This document shows, piece by piece, positions 23,240-33,983 of a stretch of 64,000 nt of DNA. The notes under the pieces were generated by a model, which saw only the letters and a list, made by a program, of their open reading frames with translations, searched no databases and had not been told where the DNA came from. Both the position numbers and the translations under genes were made by a program. This stretch comes from Aselliscus stoliczkanus (lineage: Eukaryota; Chordata; Mammalia; Chiroptera; Hipposideridae), in the NCBI GenBank assembly GCA_033961575.1, contig CM066733.1, positions 65,842,921-65,906,920 on the forward strand, read 5' to 3'. The number at the start of each line of letters is the position of its first letter. The first letter of the stretch is position 1.

Positions 23240-23530
23240 ACAAGTAAGATAATGATTTTCCGACCTGCTTATTCTAGTTCAGGGTCACCAGTGGCCAGAG
23301 ACCATCCTGGCAGCTTAGGGTGCCCGGCAGGCACCCACCCTGGACAGGACGCCCTTCCATCACAGGACCACTCACACACCCACCCACACTCACTCACACT
23401 GGGACAATGTAGACACCCAATTCATCTCACATGCACATCTTTGGGACGTGGGAGGAAGCAAAAGAAAACATCCATACACCAAGACAATATGCAAACTCCA
23501 TACAGATAGTGAGATAGTGGCACCAGCTGG
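23240..23530. repeat. Ancient LINE-tail-like repeat
   Basis: The blocks CAGGGTCACCAGTGGCCAG, CACCCTGGACAGGACGCCC, CACATGCACATCTTTGGGAC, GTGGGAGGAAGCAAAAG and ATATGCAAACTCCATACAG follow, in order, a motif string found in many vertebrate repeats. I cannot place it in a named family with certainty. The 85-codon frame here is not a gene. Confidence 0.55.
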
Positions 23531-24511
23531 GAATCGATTTTTTTTTTCTTTCTTCTCATCAGTGTTATGTCATTAGAGGACCTGCTGTGTGTGTCTTTTT
23601 GTTACTGGTAGTGGTGGTCTCCTTCACCAGTGTCTTCATGAAGGAAGAGACTTTATTGCTATATCCCAAGTTCCTATAGAAATGCTTGAAATGAAGGCAA
23701 TGAACAATATTTGTTGAGTGAACTATAGTGAAGTATTTATTTCCTACTTCATGTTTATCAATATGTTGTTGTTATGGTGAATATCTGTGGCCACATAGAG
23801 GTAGAGGTATGGCTGGCAGGGCAGTTTCCTAATATTCTTAATTTTCTTGGCCCTAAAAGTTCTTCTCTAATATGTGGCAGCAACTCATGCAACCCAAGCA
23901 AATAATTTGTTCCCTACGGGACTTGCCGAGCCCCTTTTAGACTTACTACAATCCTAAAAGAAGGCCAGAAGCATCACAACTCCTTAAATTTTTTTTGCCA
24001 GTCTTATTTCTCAGAGCCTGTGACCTGTGTCAACTTCCACAAAGTCGGGATTTCACAAGAGTCTGGCACTCTCTCTGTTGGCTTGCTTCTATCATTCTTT
24101 TTGTCCCAATAAATCTGCATGGCTCTTCTTTCCTGTCATGTGCACTCCTGCTGTTTTATCTGCTCTCAGGCTCAGGGGCAATTTATCAGGGCCCGTTTAC
24201 CAACTTGCTCCCACTCACACATGCCTTCCTCTTTTATCTCATTGTTCTTCAGCCTCGCAAAGCACAGGTTCTGGGGATTGATTATCCGTGGTTCCTGCAC
24301 TAATGAGCAACTTGCTGTGCAAGGGCTGTGGCGCCACCTGGGGGCTGGCAGGAAGGGCTTCCAGGAGTCAAGCACACCATCCTGTTCATTTTTTCCCTGC
24401 CCAGCCCAGTGAACATGAACACCACACTGCATTCGGAAGTGCTGGGGCTCAGCTCACCTGTACTGTGAAAGGATAAATGAAGGAAAAGACAACTCACCTC
24501 AACATTGCAAC
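23531..24511. other. Unassigned intergenic DNA
   Basis: Many overlapping short open frames on both strands near 23995-24497 reflect local G+C content; none shows a recognisable domain. Confidence 0.4.
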
Positions 24512-24973
24512 TAAAATTGCATAAAATCCGGGCCGGCCGAATGGCGCATTGGTTAAGAGCTGGTTTTGGGATGCCCGCGGCCCTGGTTCAGATCCCACAT
24601 ATGAGGGCCAATGACACTGCCCTCTACAGCTAACAGCTCCACCTGGAGCTGGGCTGTGTGAAACACGGCGACAGTGTAGGCTGCAGCCCCTGCTACAGTG
24701 GGCTGCCATAGGCTACAGTGAGTGGCCGGCAGGCAGTGTGAGTGGCTGGCAGCCAATGTGAGCTGCCAATAGCCGCGGTGAGCAACCATCCAGAGGCCGG
24801 CGACTGATCTGCCTTATCCGGGAAGAGCGCAATGACAATACCAACATGGGCCAGTGAAGCAACGTCCTCCACAACTAGACTAAAGAACAAAAGGACAGCA
24901 TCCCCTTTCCCGATTCCCCAATAAAATCTTTAAAAAAATAAAAAAATAAATAAAATAAAATTGCATAAAATCC
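24512..24973 (+). mobile_element. tRNA-derived SINE, family I, long form, with 18-bp duplications
   Basis: The body is 24530-24955. A perfect 18-bp direct repeat, TAAAATTGCATAAAATCC, flanks it at 24512-24529 and 24956-24973. The element has the same plan as the copy at 20850. Compared with that copy it lacks the stretch between the 'AGGACAGCA' block and the final CCCCTTTCCCGATTCCCC, and some of the AAGATGG-containing segment after TACAGCTAA. Confidence 0.95.
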
Positions 24974-25117
24974 TTGACAGGGGGTTGGGCTGAAAGCCAT
25001 TATTTGAGGTAAGAAGTGAAAGTGAGTGCTCTGGGTTGACAGTGGACAGTGAGCACATTTCTCCCTTCCTTCATACTTAGAACGTTCAGTTTTTAAAATA
25101 AAGTCCATTGGTTGGTT

Positions 25118-25445
25118 TCATATATATATATAAATATAATCTTTATGTATCTATGTATGTATATAATCTATATAAAATTTATATAAAATTTATATATAAA
25201 ATACATTTTATAGAAATATATTATATTTATTATTTTATATATTCTATTTATTATATTCTATTTGTTATAAAATATATTTATTTATTGTAAAAGATTATAT
25301 TTTATATAATTTTATATAAATTATATTTACATATTGTATATACATTATATTTATATATTTTATATAAATTATATATATTTTATATATAAACTTTATATAA
25401 ATTATGTATAGATTTTATATATATATAAATAAATAAAATATTTTC
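25118..25445. repeat. A+T-rich low-complexity tract
   Basis: Almost pure A+T, built of ATATAT, TTTATATAAA and TATTTATT motifs, many self-complementary. Confidence 0.9.
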
Positions 25446-25649
25446 TTTGAAAATCCTAAAGGTGCAAAAATATATTATTCTAAAGGGATATGATTGCTTT
25501 TGAAAAAATGCTATTTATTTCATTAAAAACTGAGAAATACCTATTCTTTATTTCTTAATGGCAGTATCTTTGATTTTCTGTAACTTAAATCCCATAGAAT
25601 GAGAGAGTTACACTAGGTTCTCTATTAGATACCTTTATGCATTTCTACT

Positions 25650-25805
25650 TGAAGTGTGGACAAACTGCATCAGCTTGACCTGGGATCTTGTTAGAAATGC
25701 AGACTGGAGCCCCGTCTAAGATCCACTGATTGAGAACTTGTATTTTAACCTGCTCCGAGATGATTCATATGCACATTACAGGTTGTGAAGCATTGATCTT
25801 CAGCT
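25650..25805 (+). mobile_element. MER5A-like hAT element
   Basis: Matches the MER5A plan: GAAGTGTGGACAAACTGCAT, GGGATCTTGTTAGAAATGCA, GATCCACTGATTGAGAACTT, TATTTTAACCTGCTCC, GATGATTCATATGCACATTA. Confidence 0.7.
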
Positions 25806-25952
25806 GTAATATTTTGAGATTCCATGATTATATTTTATAGGTTTAATACAATAATGTAATTATCTAAATGCAAACGATACCATGTATGAGACGGTGAATG
25901 TTTAAATTTAAAGAAATTTGTTACAGTAAAAGACAACTGCCATTAATCCCCC

Positions 25953-26306
25953 TCAAAACTCCCCCTCACTTGAAACACACTGATCCCATCTTTCTTGCCA
26001 CTTTCTGAAGCAGGTCTGGAAGTCCTCTTTCATAAGTGTCTTTAGTTGTGTCGTCATGGCTGCCTCGGTGTCCTGAATCAATTCAGAAGGTTTACCTTTC
26101 GTGGTCATTTTGACTTTGGGGAAAAGCCAGAAGTCACATGGTGCCAGATCCAGTAAATAAGGTGGATGAAGACACACCGTAATGTTTTTATTTGACAGAA
26201 ATTGCCGTACCAGAAATGATGTGTGACATGGAGTGTTGTCATGATGGAGGATGAAGTAAAGACACCCATGAAAGAGGACTTCCAGAGCTGCTTCAGAAAA
26301 TGGCAA
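25953..26306 (-). pseudogene. Mariner transposase fragment (catalytic second half)
   Basis: A mariner transposase cuts and inserts its element at TA through a DD34D catalytic triad. This frame holds the second aspartate in HHDNTPCHTS, then HPPYLLDLAPCDFWLF with the third aspartate, spaced as in the family, then a C-terminal KEDFQTCFRKWQERWDQCV and a stop. The N-terminal helix-turn-helix domains and the first catalytic aspartate are missing. The first 15 or so residues of the open frame come from the opposite-facing right piece read in antisense, so they are not transposase. Not functional. Confidence 0.85.
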
Positions 26307-26400
26307 GAATGGTGGGAAAAGTGTGTTCGATGCGAAGGGGTTATTTTGAGAGGGATAAATGGCAATGTATCTTTTACTGTCATAATTTTTTAAAATTCAG
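26268..26400 (+). pseudogene. Second, inverted copy of the mariner transposase C-terminus
   Basis: Plus-strand translation gives a KEDFQSCFRKWQ-type motif, then a CVRCEG motif and a YFEGDKWQC-like end, which is the same C-terminal part encoded on the minus strand just to the left, with a little more of the 3' end preserved. No catalytic residue is included. It is a duplicate fragment. Confidence 0.75.
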
Positions 26401-26429
26401 ACATTTACTGTATTTTTTGATCGCACCTC

Positions 26430-26635
26430 GTAGTAGAAAGAACATAGAACCGAATTTGGATTTCAGCTCCTTTACTAATAATATTTGGGAAAATAACTTA
26501 ACTTTGGTTTTCTAATTTGTAATGTGGAGAAAACAACCTCTGCCTTCAGAGTAGATGTGAGAATTAAAAGTTATATATGTAAAGCACTAGTACAAGCAAT
26601 GTCTGGCACCAAAACCTGATAACTACTGCTATTAT
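26430..26635 (+). repeat. MIR
   Basis: Sense MIR blocks: CCGAATTTGGATTTCAGCTC, TTGGTTTTCTAATTTGTAAT, GATGTGAGAATTAAAAGTTA, and GTAAAGCACTAGTACAAG. It begins next to the right end of the mariner remnant. Confidence 0.75.
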
Positions 26636-26640
26636 TTCAT

Positions 26641-27634
26641 TAAAATCTATAGTTAGGAGGTTCTTAAAATTCTTTTATGTCTTCAAAGTTCCTTTTGTAG
26701 AAGGCCAGTTGCATTGTGCAATGAGTTTCCCCTAGATAGCCTGTCAATGAGTTACCTGGGAATGAAGGGCCCTTTACTTCCCAGAGGGGAGACTACCCCC
26801 AATTTAACTGCTTATGGGATGTAGCATCCCCAAGCTCTCCAGGTGTTGGAAGCCACCCCTTCCCAGAACTACCCTAAAGAGTTGGCACTTAAACTCAGCT
26901 ATTTGGATCTTGAGCCCATGTTCATGTGCCCTCTGCACCTCCACCTCCTACTTTCCCTATTAAACAGGTATTGCTGGGGAGGGTGGGGCAGGAGTTCTCC
27001 ATGGAGCCAAGTAGCCTGTCTGGGGCTTTTCTGCAGCACAGCTAAATAATAGGGCAGTCATTCACTGCTGGTGTTTTTGTTTGTGGCTTGCTCTTTTGTC
27101 TTTGAGCTCTGGCTTGCTCGCTGTGATGCTACTCACGTTTACCTAAGCCCTTTGCCCATTATTATTTGGGCAAAGCATGAAGAGTGACAGACAAAACCAA
27201 CCTCCTTTTAATCTAAGTGGTATAAGATGTTATGATGTAGGGACTAGAGTTGGATCTTTTTTTCATTTTGTTTTGTCTGTCATCCTTCAGATAAGCAATT
27301 TGTGACCCCTGTAAGGTTAGGGGGCACTCCCTTGTTCAGTGGCTCTGTTTTCCTAGGATATTGCCTTATCCAAGCATACACATACTTGAATATTTCCAGG
27401 TGATTGAGTTGTAAAGAACTGCTCCTATGCTTGTTTTTTTTTTTTTTTTAAAAAAGCCTATCCACATAATGTTGAAAGGAGCATTCCTTATTTAAGATGA
27501 GCAAAAGATTTTCCTTCTAAATTTAGCAAGGAATAGTTTCTACAACTGGCCCTGACAATTATTTCCGTAAATAGGAAAGTCAGTGAGAAGGAAACTAACA
27601 GCAATTCTGAATGACATTTCCACTTACTCTACTT
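26641..27634. other. Unassigned intergenic DNA
   Basis: No feature recognised apart from a T-run at 27433-27450. Confidence 0.4.
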
Positions 27635-27760
27635 GATTGTGCGGTGCCTTGAGGAGAGGGACCATTTTTTAATCATCTTTCATCTTCCCAGGGGCTAAGG
27701 CAGTTCTTGTTGCAGTTGATACTCAGTAAATGTGTTTTTAATGTTGAACCTGTGAATTAA
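27635..27760 (+). repeat. L2-like 3' end, sense
   Basis: GCCTTGAGGAGAGGGACCAT, then CAGGGGCTAAGGCAG, then GATACTCAGTAAATGTG follows the L2 tail plan. Confidence 0.5.
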
Positions 27761-30700
27761 TGTACAATGTACTAATATAAGGAACTTATTATAATGGTGC
27801 TTGAGGGGAGAAGTATTACAAGCAATCATGGGCTTTTCACTTTAGAGCGGAAAGTTCTAAACAAAAACAAGACTTTAGCTTAATCTAGCCACATCCAGCA
27901 TATGTTTTTAAACAGTAGGGATCTAAATAGAGCTGCATTTAGAATGAGGCTGTTGTTAAATTGTAAATTGGTACCTCACACTTAATTTTAATAACTAGAC
28001 AATTTTAATGTAGATTACTATTAAACGTTATGCAAGAACCTTGATATGCAACAAATTATTTATAAACAGTACAAAATGAAAAAAGTTGGCAAAGAAGGTA
28101 ATCCACATAGAAAAGACAATTTACATATCAAAATGAAAATGCTCATTAGAACTAAGGATTTTAACTCAGGAAGAAGATCTAGAAGTCAAGAGATCTACTT
28201 AAAAAAAACAAACCAAACATTCAAATATGTCACTGAATATCAAGAACCTACCTGCACCCAGATGGTGCATTATTATTTGTAATCTTTACATTTATAATTA
28301 ATAAAAATATAATAGAAAGAGTATCTCACAAGCCCAAAGGGATGATTCTATAGTAATTCATTATAATTCTTGCTCCCTGGAACTTGCCAGCATTTTGAGG
28401 CTCTGCCTGTTTTGAAGAGAACACGATTTTATTCCTTTTTATCTTGCAGTAGGTAAAAGGTTGTAAATTCTGACAAATTACCACTGCATTTTAGTTTACG
28501 ACACCCTGGTGCCATATACGCGAAATTGCGATTTTCCAGAGAGGAGCTCCAGGCTGCTATGAGGGAGGGGTTTGGATCACGGCCTGGGAAGTGGGGACTT
28601 GCACTGTCATGCTGTTTCATAGGTGACTTGTGGACATTCACAGTGAACAAACGCCGTATGCCAACATACACCATCAAGACAATGCTGTTCATGGCCAGCT
28701 AGTTGTCTGCTCTTGAGTGTGCCCCCTTCCTGTCCCTTTCTCTGTTCATTTCTTCTGAAAGCACCCCGCCCCCTTTACAGATGGCTGAGTCATAGGCCAA
28801 GCCCAACAGAAGCAATGCCTCCTGCTCTTTGTTCTGCAGCTTTTCTACTGCCTCTTAGATTCACGCTGTCTATGACAAAGTGCATAGTTTGTAGGTCAGA
28901 AACTTGTTTTGACCTGTTTCATCAAGCTGCATACCCTGTGGTCAAAGCTGGATCAGCGTCCTTCAATCAGCTGTTGGAAAAACTGTGATATTCCTGAAGT
29001 GGGTGGAAAAGAAGGAAAAGAGGAAAAGAAGGAAGTGAAGCCACACAAGGGACTCAGCACAAGGACCCACTCTTTGGAAAAGCAAAAATGGCAGATGTTT
29101 TACAGACATAGAACAATATTTTATATCTTAACATTCAAGTTCATTAAATAATTCTAAAGATCCATTTCAAGCACATCCAGGTACTGGGATGAAAATTTTG
29201 CTTTGCACACAGATATTTGGAATCTGATAGAAAGTCTGTAATAGGGACATAGATTATTAAAGTATAATTTCTGGGAATGAAGTTCTTTTTAGACTCCACA
29301 ACATTAATCCTTACAGCAAACCTTAGGTCTCAGTGTCTACTCAATAATCACATTTCTATGTTTTCCCAGGCACGTACACATATTCCAGGGGTCTGTGCTA
29401 TATATTAAATAAATTATTTTTGGGAGATTTTCTTTGCAGAAAACCCAAAATGAAGCATTCATAAGAGCTATTTATGCTTAGATGGTATGCAGAGTCAAAA
29501 TTTATACTTCGAGTGCTAGCTCTGCACCAGCTCAGAATTAGAGTAAGGTAGCAACTTCACATTACATAGGCAAAATCTTGGAATTATTTCTGCTTTCATA
29601 TTATAAATATTGGTATTATAAAGAAATTAGTGCACCCATGAAGTGTAATATTATACTCCAACTTCCCCTTTAACTACTTGTGGGGGAATCTGGGGTATGG
29701 AGGGCCAATACCTTGTTTGTCATAATAAAAAAACCCCACAGAATTGTATCTAAATATGGATTTTCTATATTGCTTTTTATCCAAGTTGTTTAAAGATGGT
29801 TAAATATTCAGAGACCTAGAGTGGCTATTACTTGGGTAGCTCAGGGTACACTCTGTTCGGGTTTGTATCATTCAGAGAATTCAGGCAAAAGCAGATGTAA
29901 TTTGACCTTTTTTTTTTTTTTTGCTTCTATGTATAATGACACCAGGCTTCCTTTTTCTCTTTAATGGAGAATGACAGTGAAGATAGCTAACCCATGAGGG
30001 TATGTCATGTGTGGTAGGCTGAACAGCCCTCTTAAAACTTTTTTAAGGAAAGGAACCTAGACTTTTATCTATTTTGGGGCCCACCACAGAACTAGATACA
30101 ACTGCTGAATAAATAGAAGAATGGGAGTATTACTATAATACTCCTACAAGTATTCAGCAAGACAATACTCTTTTAGGAACACTCTTTCTTACCATAAAAT
30201 CCCTTAAGTTGGGTAGATATTAAGTAGATAAATGGGTAAAAATATGGATATGATTAGGATGTATTTCTTATTAGCAGAGAAATGGAGTTTGGTTCCCAAA
30301 ACACAAACAGAAATAAGCAAGATTAAAAGCATTCATATCCTTGAAAGTTGACAGAGGTGAGCACAGATCAGGGTGAGGGTTGGTGTGATGGGTGAGGGGC
30401 TAAGCTCTTCTGCGTAAAAGAAGAGCTCCTGGGAGGAGGTGTGCCCCCAGAGCTGTGGGGAAGGCAGGATATGGCTCTAATAGAGGGAGTGCAATGAATA
30501 GGACAGCCTCTTTTGTCCTCAGCAATTCTTGAAATCACATTATTCCTCAGCTGGATGAAGCTTGACAGGATTCCTGGAAGAGCACGGTATCCTTCTGTAT
30601 GTGTGGGCAGACTACAGACTGTGACTGCTAAGCCACCTTTGTCATCCATAAACTATCTACAGGTTTCCTTGGTGGGAGCCATGGAATCAGAGGTGGGTCT

Positions 30701-30786
30701 CCTCTGACTTCATGGACTTCTGCACTCCAACTTCCCAAGACCTCTATCTCTTTGATAATACTTTGAAAAAATACTTTCAAGAAAAG

Positions 30787-30787
<1 letters not shown>
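27761..30787. other. Unassigned intergenic DNA
   Basis: No gene recognised. The segment 28490-28990 is richer in G+C and carries a few CpGs, but its open frames show no domain. A T-run lies at 29909-29922. Confidence 0.4.
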
Positions 30788-30833
<46 letters not shown>

Positions 30834-30834
30834 T
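30788..30834. repeat. (TG)n microsatellite
   Basis: About 23 TG units with one TA interruption. Confidence 0.97.
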
Positions 30835-31052
30835 TACAGAGAAAGATTTCATAATGGGCCTTACACTGAAGCTGAGATAACACTGTGGTGTGAATTGATT
30901 TTAATCAAAATGTAATTGGGTCTGTCAATCTAGAAATGCCAGGTTCACAGGTAGGTCCTTCACAGTGTGGATACTGGGAAAGGAGTTAGGGCGAGTAATT
31001 TTTATTAAGGAGAAATGCCAGAGGGACCAAAAACAAGAGGTTGGGGAGAACA

Positions 31053-31056
<4 letters not shown>

Positions 31057-31132
<76 letters not shown>
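31057..31132. repeat. (GA)n microsatellite
   Basis: An uninterrupted GA array of about 38 units, one of the longest pure simple repeats in the window. Open frames of repeating Arg-Glu or Ser-Leu across it are artefacts. Confidence 0.98.
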
Positions 31133-31135
<3 letters not shown>

Positions 31136-31562
31136 ATTTTGATGATTTTGCCTTGGGGAGTCCTTGTATCTCTTCAGTTGAACAGGACAGACAGCTGATG
31201 TGCATCATGGGATTTTTGTCAGGCTACTGGAAATGGCAGCATCCTCACTTTGCATGATTTATGAAGCGTGTTTTGGTTTATTTGACACTGCCTTTATGTA
31301 AGACAGCATCTCTCAGAGAAGGTTTATTAATCAGCTCCTGAGGTCCCTGAGTGTGATATCTGACAGTGTCCTGCTTAGCTGTCCCTACTTACCACCAACA
31401 AGGGGCTACACCCACGTCATCTAAAATGTCATCTAAAATGTCTCACTCCATTCAGCTTCCCTGTTCCCAGTTACTCAATGGTTTTTTTTTTGGTCTTACT
31501 TACCATTATGCATGCAAATATCACCAGGCTTCAATGAAAGTTTTACATATATATTATATATG

Positions 31563-31568
<6 letters not shown>

Positions 31569-31610
<42 letters not shown>
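31569..31610. repeat. (AC)n microsatellite
   Basis: About 21 pure AC units preceded by a short TATATAT stretch. Confidence 0.97.
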
Positions 31611-31612
<2 letters not shown>

Positions 31613-32379
31613 CGCTTTCTCTTTGATGAGTTTTTCCATATTTGGAAAGAGAATTATTTCTAGATGGATGAACATGGCATTGAAGATGCATGGCTAAAGC
31701 CAAGCATTTCAAATGGCAACTGAAAGGTTACATATTAAATGCATCAATATAGGAGCACATTGCCAGTAGTAATTTCAGATGGAGAAAAACAAGTAATTCT
31801 GTAATCATTACTGTTTGACTGAAGAGCAATGAAATGCCTCCTTTAGTTATATAGTTAAAATGCTATTTTTTAAGCATATTCTCTGAGTAGGATAGGATGA
31901 ACCAGTAAGTTTTCATTTTCATTTAGACTTGAATAAACATACAGACAGATTCCTCTTTAGGCCTAAAGCTGCTACAAGACACATTAGCATAATAATAGCA
32001 CAACAATAGCAGGCATATAATAATGCTTATCTCTAAGGGGCCAGGGAATTTTCCCTGGTAGTGCTTCATCATCCCTCCCATGGGGGGGAGATAAAGGGCA
32101 GCCAGTATCATGGTGATTTTATTGGTGGAGAAATTGAGGTCCAAAGATGAAGCGATCCAGGGACTATGGGGCTTCTCAGGGATGCACTGGGCACTATAGG
32201 AATCCATGTAACAACACAAGACCCAAGAATGGGCCTCGAATTCCATGCAGCATGGGAACCACTCCCATCTAGCCTTCCAGCATTACTCTCTACACAGACT
32301 CTCTCTTTCCAGAAACATTTTCTTGCTTGCCCATCATTACACCTTGTTTCTCATATCTCTTGATTGAAGTAGGTCTCCG
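31611..32379. other. Unassigned intergenic DNA
   Basis: Possibly a short antisense MIR-like piece near 32095-32165 (GGTGGAGAAATTGAGGTCC); otherwise nothing recognised. Confidence 0.35.
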
Positions 32380-32610
32380 TAGTTTAGAATACGAACTTGG
32401 GAGCCAGGCTGACTGGGTGTGAAGGGCGACTCTGCCCCTTGCTAACTGTGAGACCTCCACAAGTGATCCTTCCTCTCGTAATCTCCATGTCCTCATCTGT
32501 AAGAGGGGAGTGTAAATGAAGCCACTTCAGGGAATGTTGGAAGGATTCAGCGTTAATCTGTGTAAGATAGTTGGAACAGTGCCAGGCCCATGCTAGGCCT
32601 TATGTGTTTG
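32380..32610 (+). repeat. MIR
   Basis: Nearly complete sense MIR: AGTTTAGAATACGAACTTGG, AGCCAGGCTGACTGGGTGTG, CTAACTGTGAGACC, CTCATCTGTAAGAGG, GGAAGGATTCAGCG, and GAACAGTGCCAGGC. Confidence 0.8.
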
Positions 32611-32999
32611 TTACGTGAATGAAATCACTTGTCACTTTCTGCTTTGCCTCACATTTTATTCTTCAACAGAGGCAATTCTCTGCACAGTAAATTGATTTGT
32701 ATGGCTTTGCTTCTGGAGTTTACCCTTTCTGGAAAGCTTTTCCCTCTTAGACCAGACCTCTTCCTTCCATGGTTCCCACAGCTGACTGACCCCACTGTGC
32801 CCTATAGTTGTTCCCATTAGAGCATTACTTACATTGTATTGAAAGCCCTGGTAGAATGAAGCCAGGTCATAGCTGGCACACACTGGTCCTTCACTTCCAT
32901 TATACCTCTCCCAGTTTCCTCTTCTCTTTCGAGTCAATTCATTTAAATTGCCTTTTTGGATCCTCTTCTCTACTCCCTACCTTCAGGACTTCGTTCTAT

Positions 33000-33800
33000 G
33001 TTTCTTTGTTTTCTTATTAAATGTGCTTCCATTCCTAGATGCTCCTAGATGCTCTCTTTAACTCCCTGAATTGAAACCCTTAAACTGACCATTTCTAAAC
33101 CTATTTCCAGATCTTTCTAGGAGTTTTTGACACATATTATCAATGGTTATCACAGTCTCTTTACTCACGTGTTCCAAGGCATCAAAAACTCAACGTGCTC
33201 AGTATTTTTCTCCCATATCAAAACCCCTAGTGAATTGTGACTCACTCTAGTATTTCCCTGAGGTGACCATGCTCCCAAATTACCCCTCGTTCCTCTCATT
33301 CTCTCACTCAAAACTCTGATCCCCTTAGCTGATCGCAGCAAAGTCTTAGGGAAGATGATAGAATTGTATAATAAGGGCTCTTCTTAATCCTCTGAAGAGT
33401 GTTTTCATATTAGTTAAAAATGAATCTCCCATAATGAGATTCCAGGTGCTGGGAGAGGCATTTCTCATCAATTATAATTCAGTTGACTCCAGTGAGGCCC
33501 AGACTAGAGGGTTTGTTCCAGAATTCCTTTGTTTATTATTAAAGTTAGAAGCTAGCATTTTGTCTTTTTCTCTTGTCTCGCTTCTTCCAGAGCTCCTTCC
33601 TACCTCTACAGTCTTGGAAGGGGCACTGTTCTATTCTATTCCCAGGTCTAATACGGCTTGACTCTCAAATTACCCATCTCTCTTCAACTTTGAATGCAAG
33701 CCTGATCTCCTGGACATCTCTATTGGAGAAGCGGAAATCTGGGCGGCTATGAGCAGTCACCTACAGCTCACTGACCTAAAAATGCTTGTTGATCAAATAC
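33000..33800 (+). repeat. Possible diverged L2, sense
   Basis: The composition and some blocks (CTGATCTCCTGGACATCTCT, CTCAAATTACCCATCTC) recall sense L2, but identity is low and boundaries are guesses. Confidence 0.35.
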
Positions 33801-33832
33801 AAGTGTTGATGACATTGCACACTCACTGGAAT

Positions 33833-33983
33833 TGTACATTCCTTTTGTTCTTTTTCTTTTTTCTTTTTTTTTTTGAGGGCAGTGTCACTGGCCCTCATAT
33901 GTGGGACCCGAACCGGGGCCGCTGGCTTCCCAAACCAGCGCTTAACCACTGCACCACTAGGCTGGCCCTGTGCATTTCTTTTT
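33833..33983 (-). mobile_element. tRNA-derived SINE, family I, short form, antisense
   Basis: The body is about 33848-33968, with the T-rich tail on the low side and the GGGCCAGCCTAGTGGTGCAG head on the minus strand. Flanks TGTACATTCCTTTTG and TGTGCATTTCTTTTT look like a target duplication with two differences. Confidence 0.85.

Larger units (their letters stand above)
25893..26428. mobile_element. Mariner remnant with inverted 3' halves
   Basis: Two pieces of a mariner transposase gene face opposite ways. The left piece is read on the minus strand (about 25950-26265) and the right piece on the plus strand (about 26268-26400). Both encode the same C-terminal motif, so 25973-26035 and 26268-26330 are inverted copies about 90% alike by eye. 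The right end finishes TTTTTTGATCGCACCTCGTA, probably a terminal inverted repeat; the left terminus is not clear. Confidence 0.7.

Noticed and set aside
30965..31257. Frames of alternating Arg-Glu or Ser-Leu residues
   Set aside because: They are translations of the (GA)n microsatellite.
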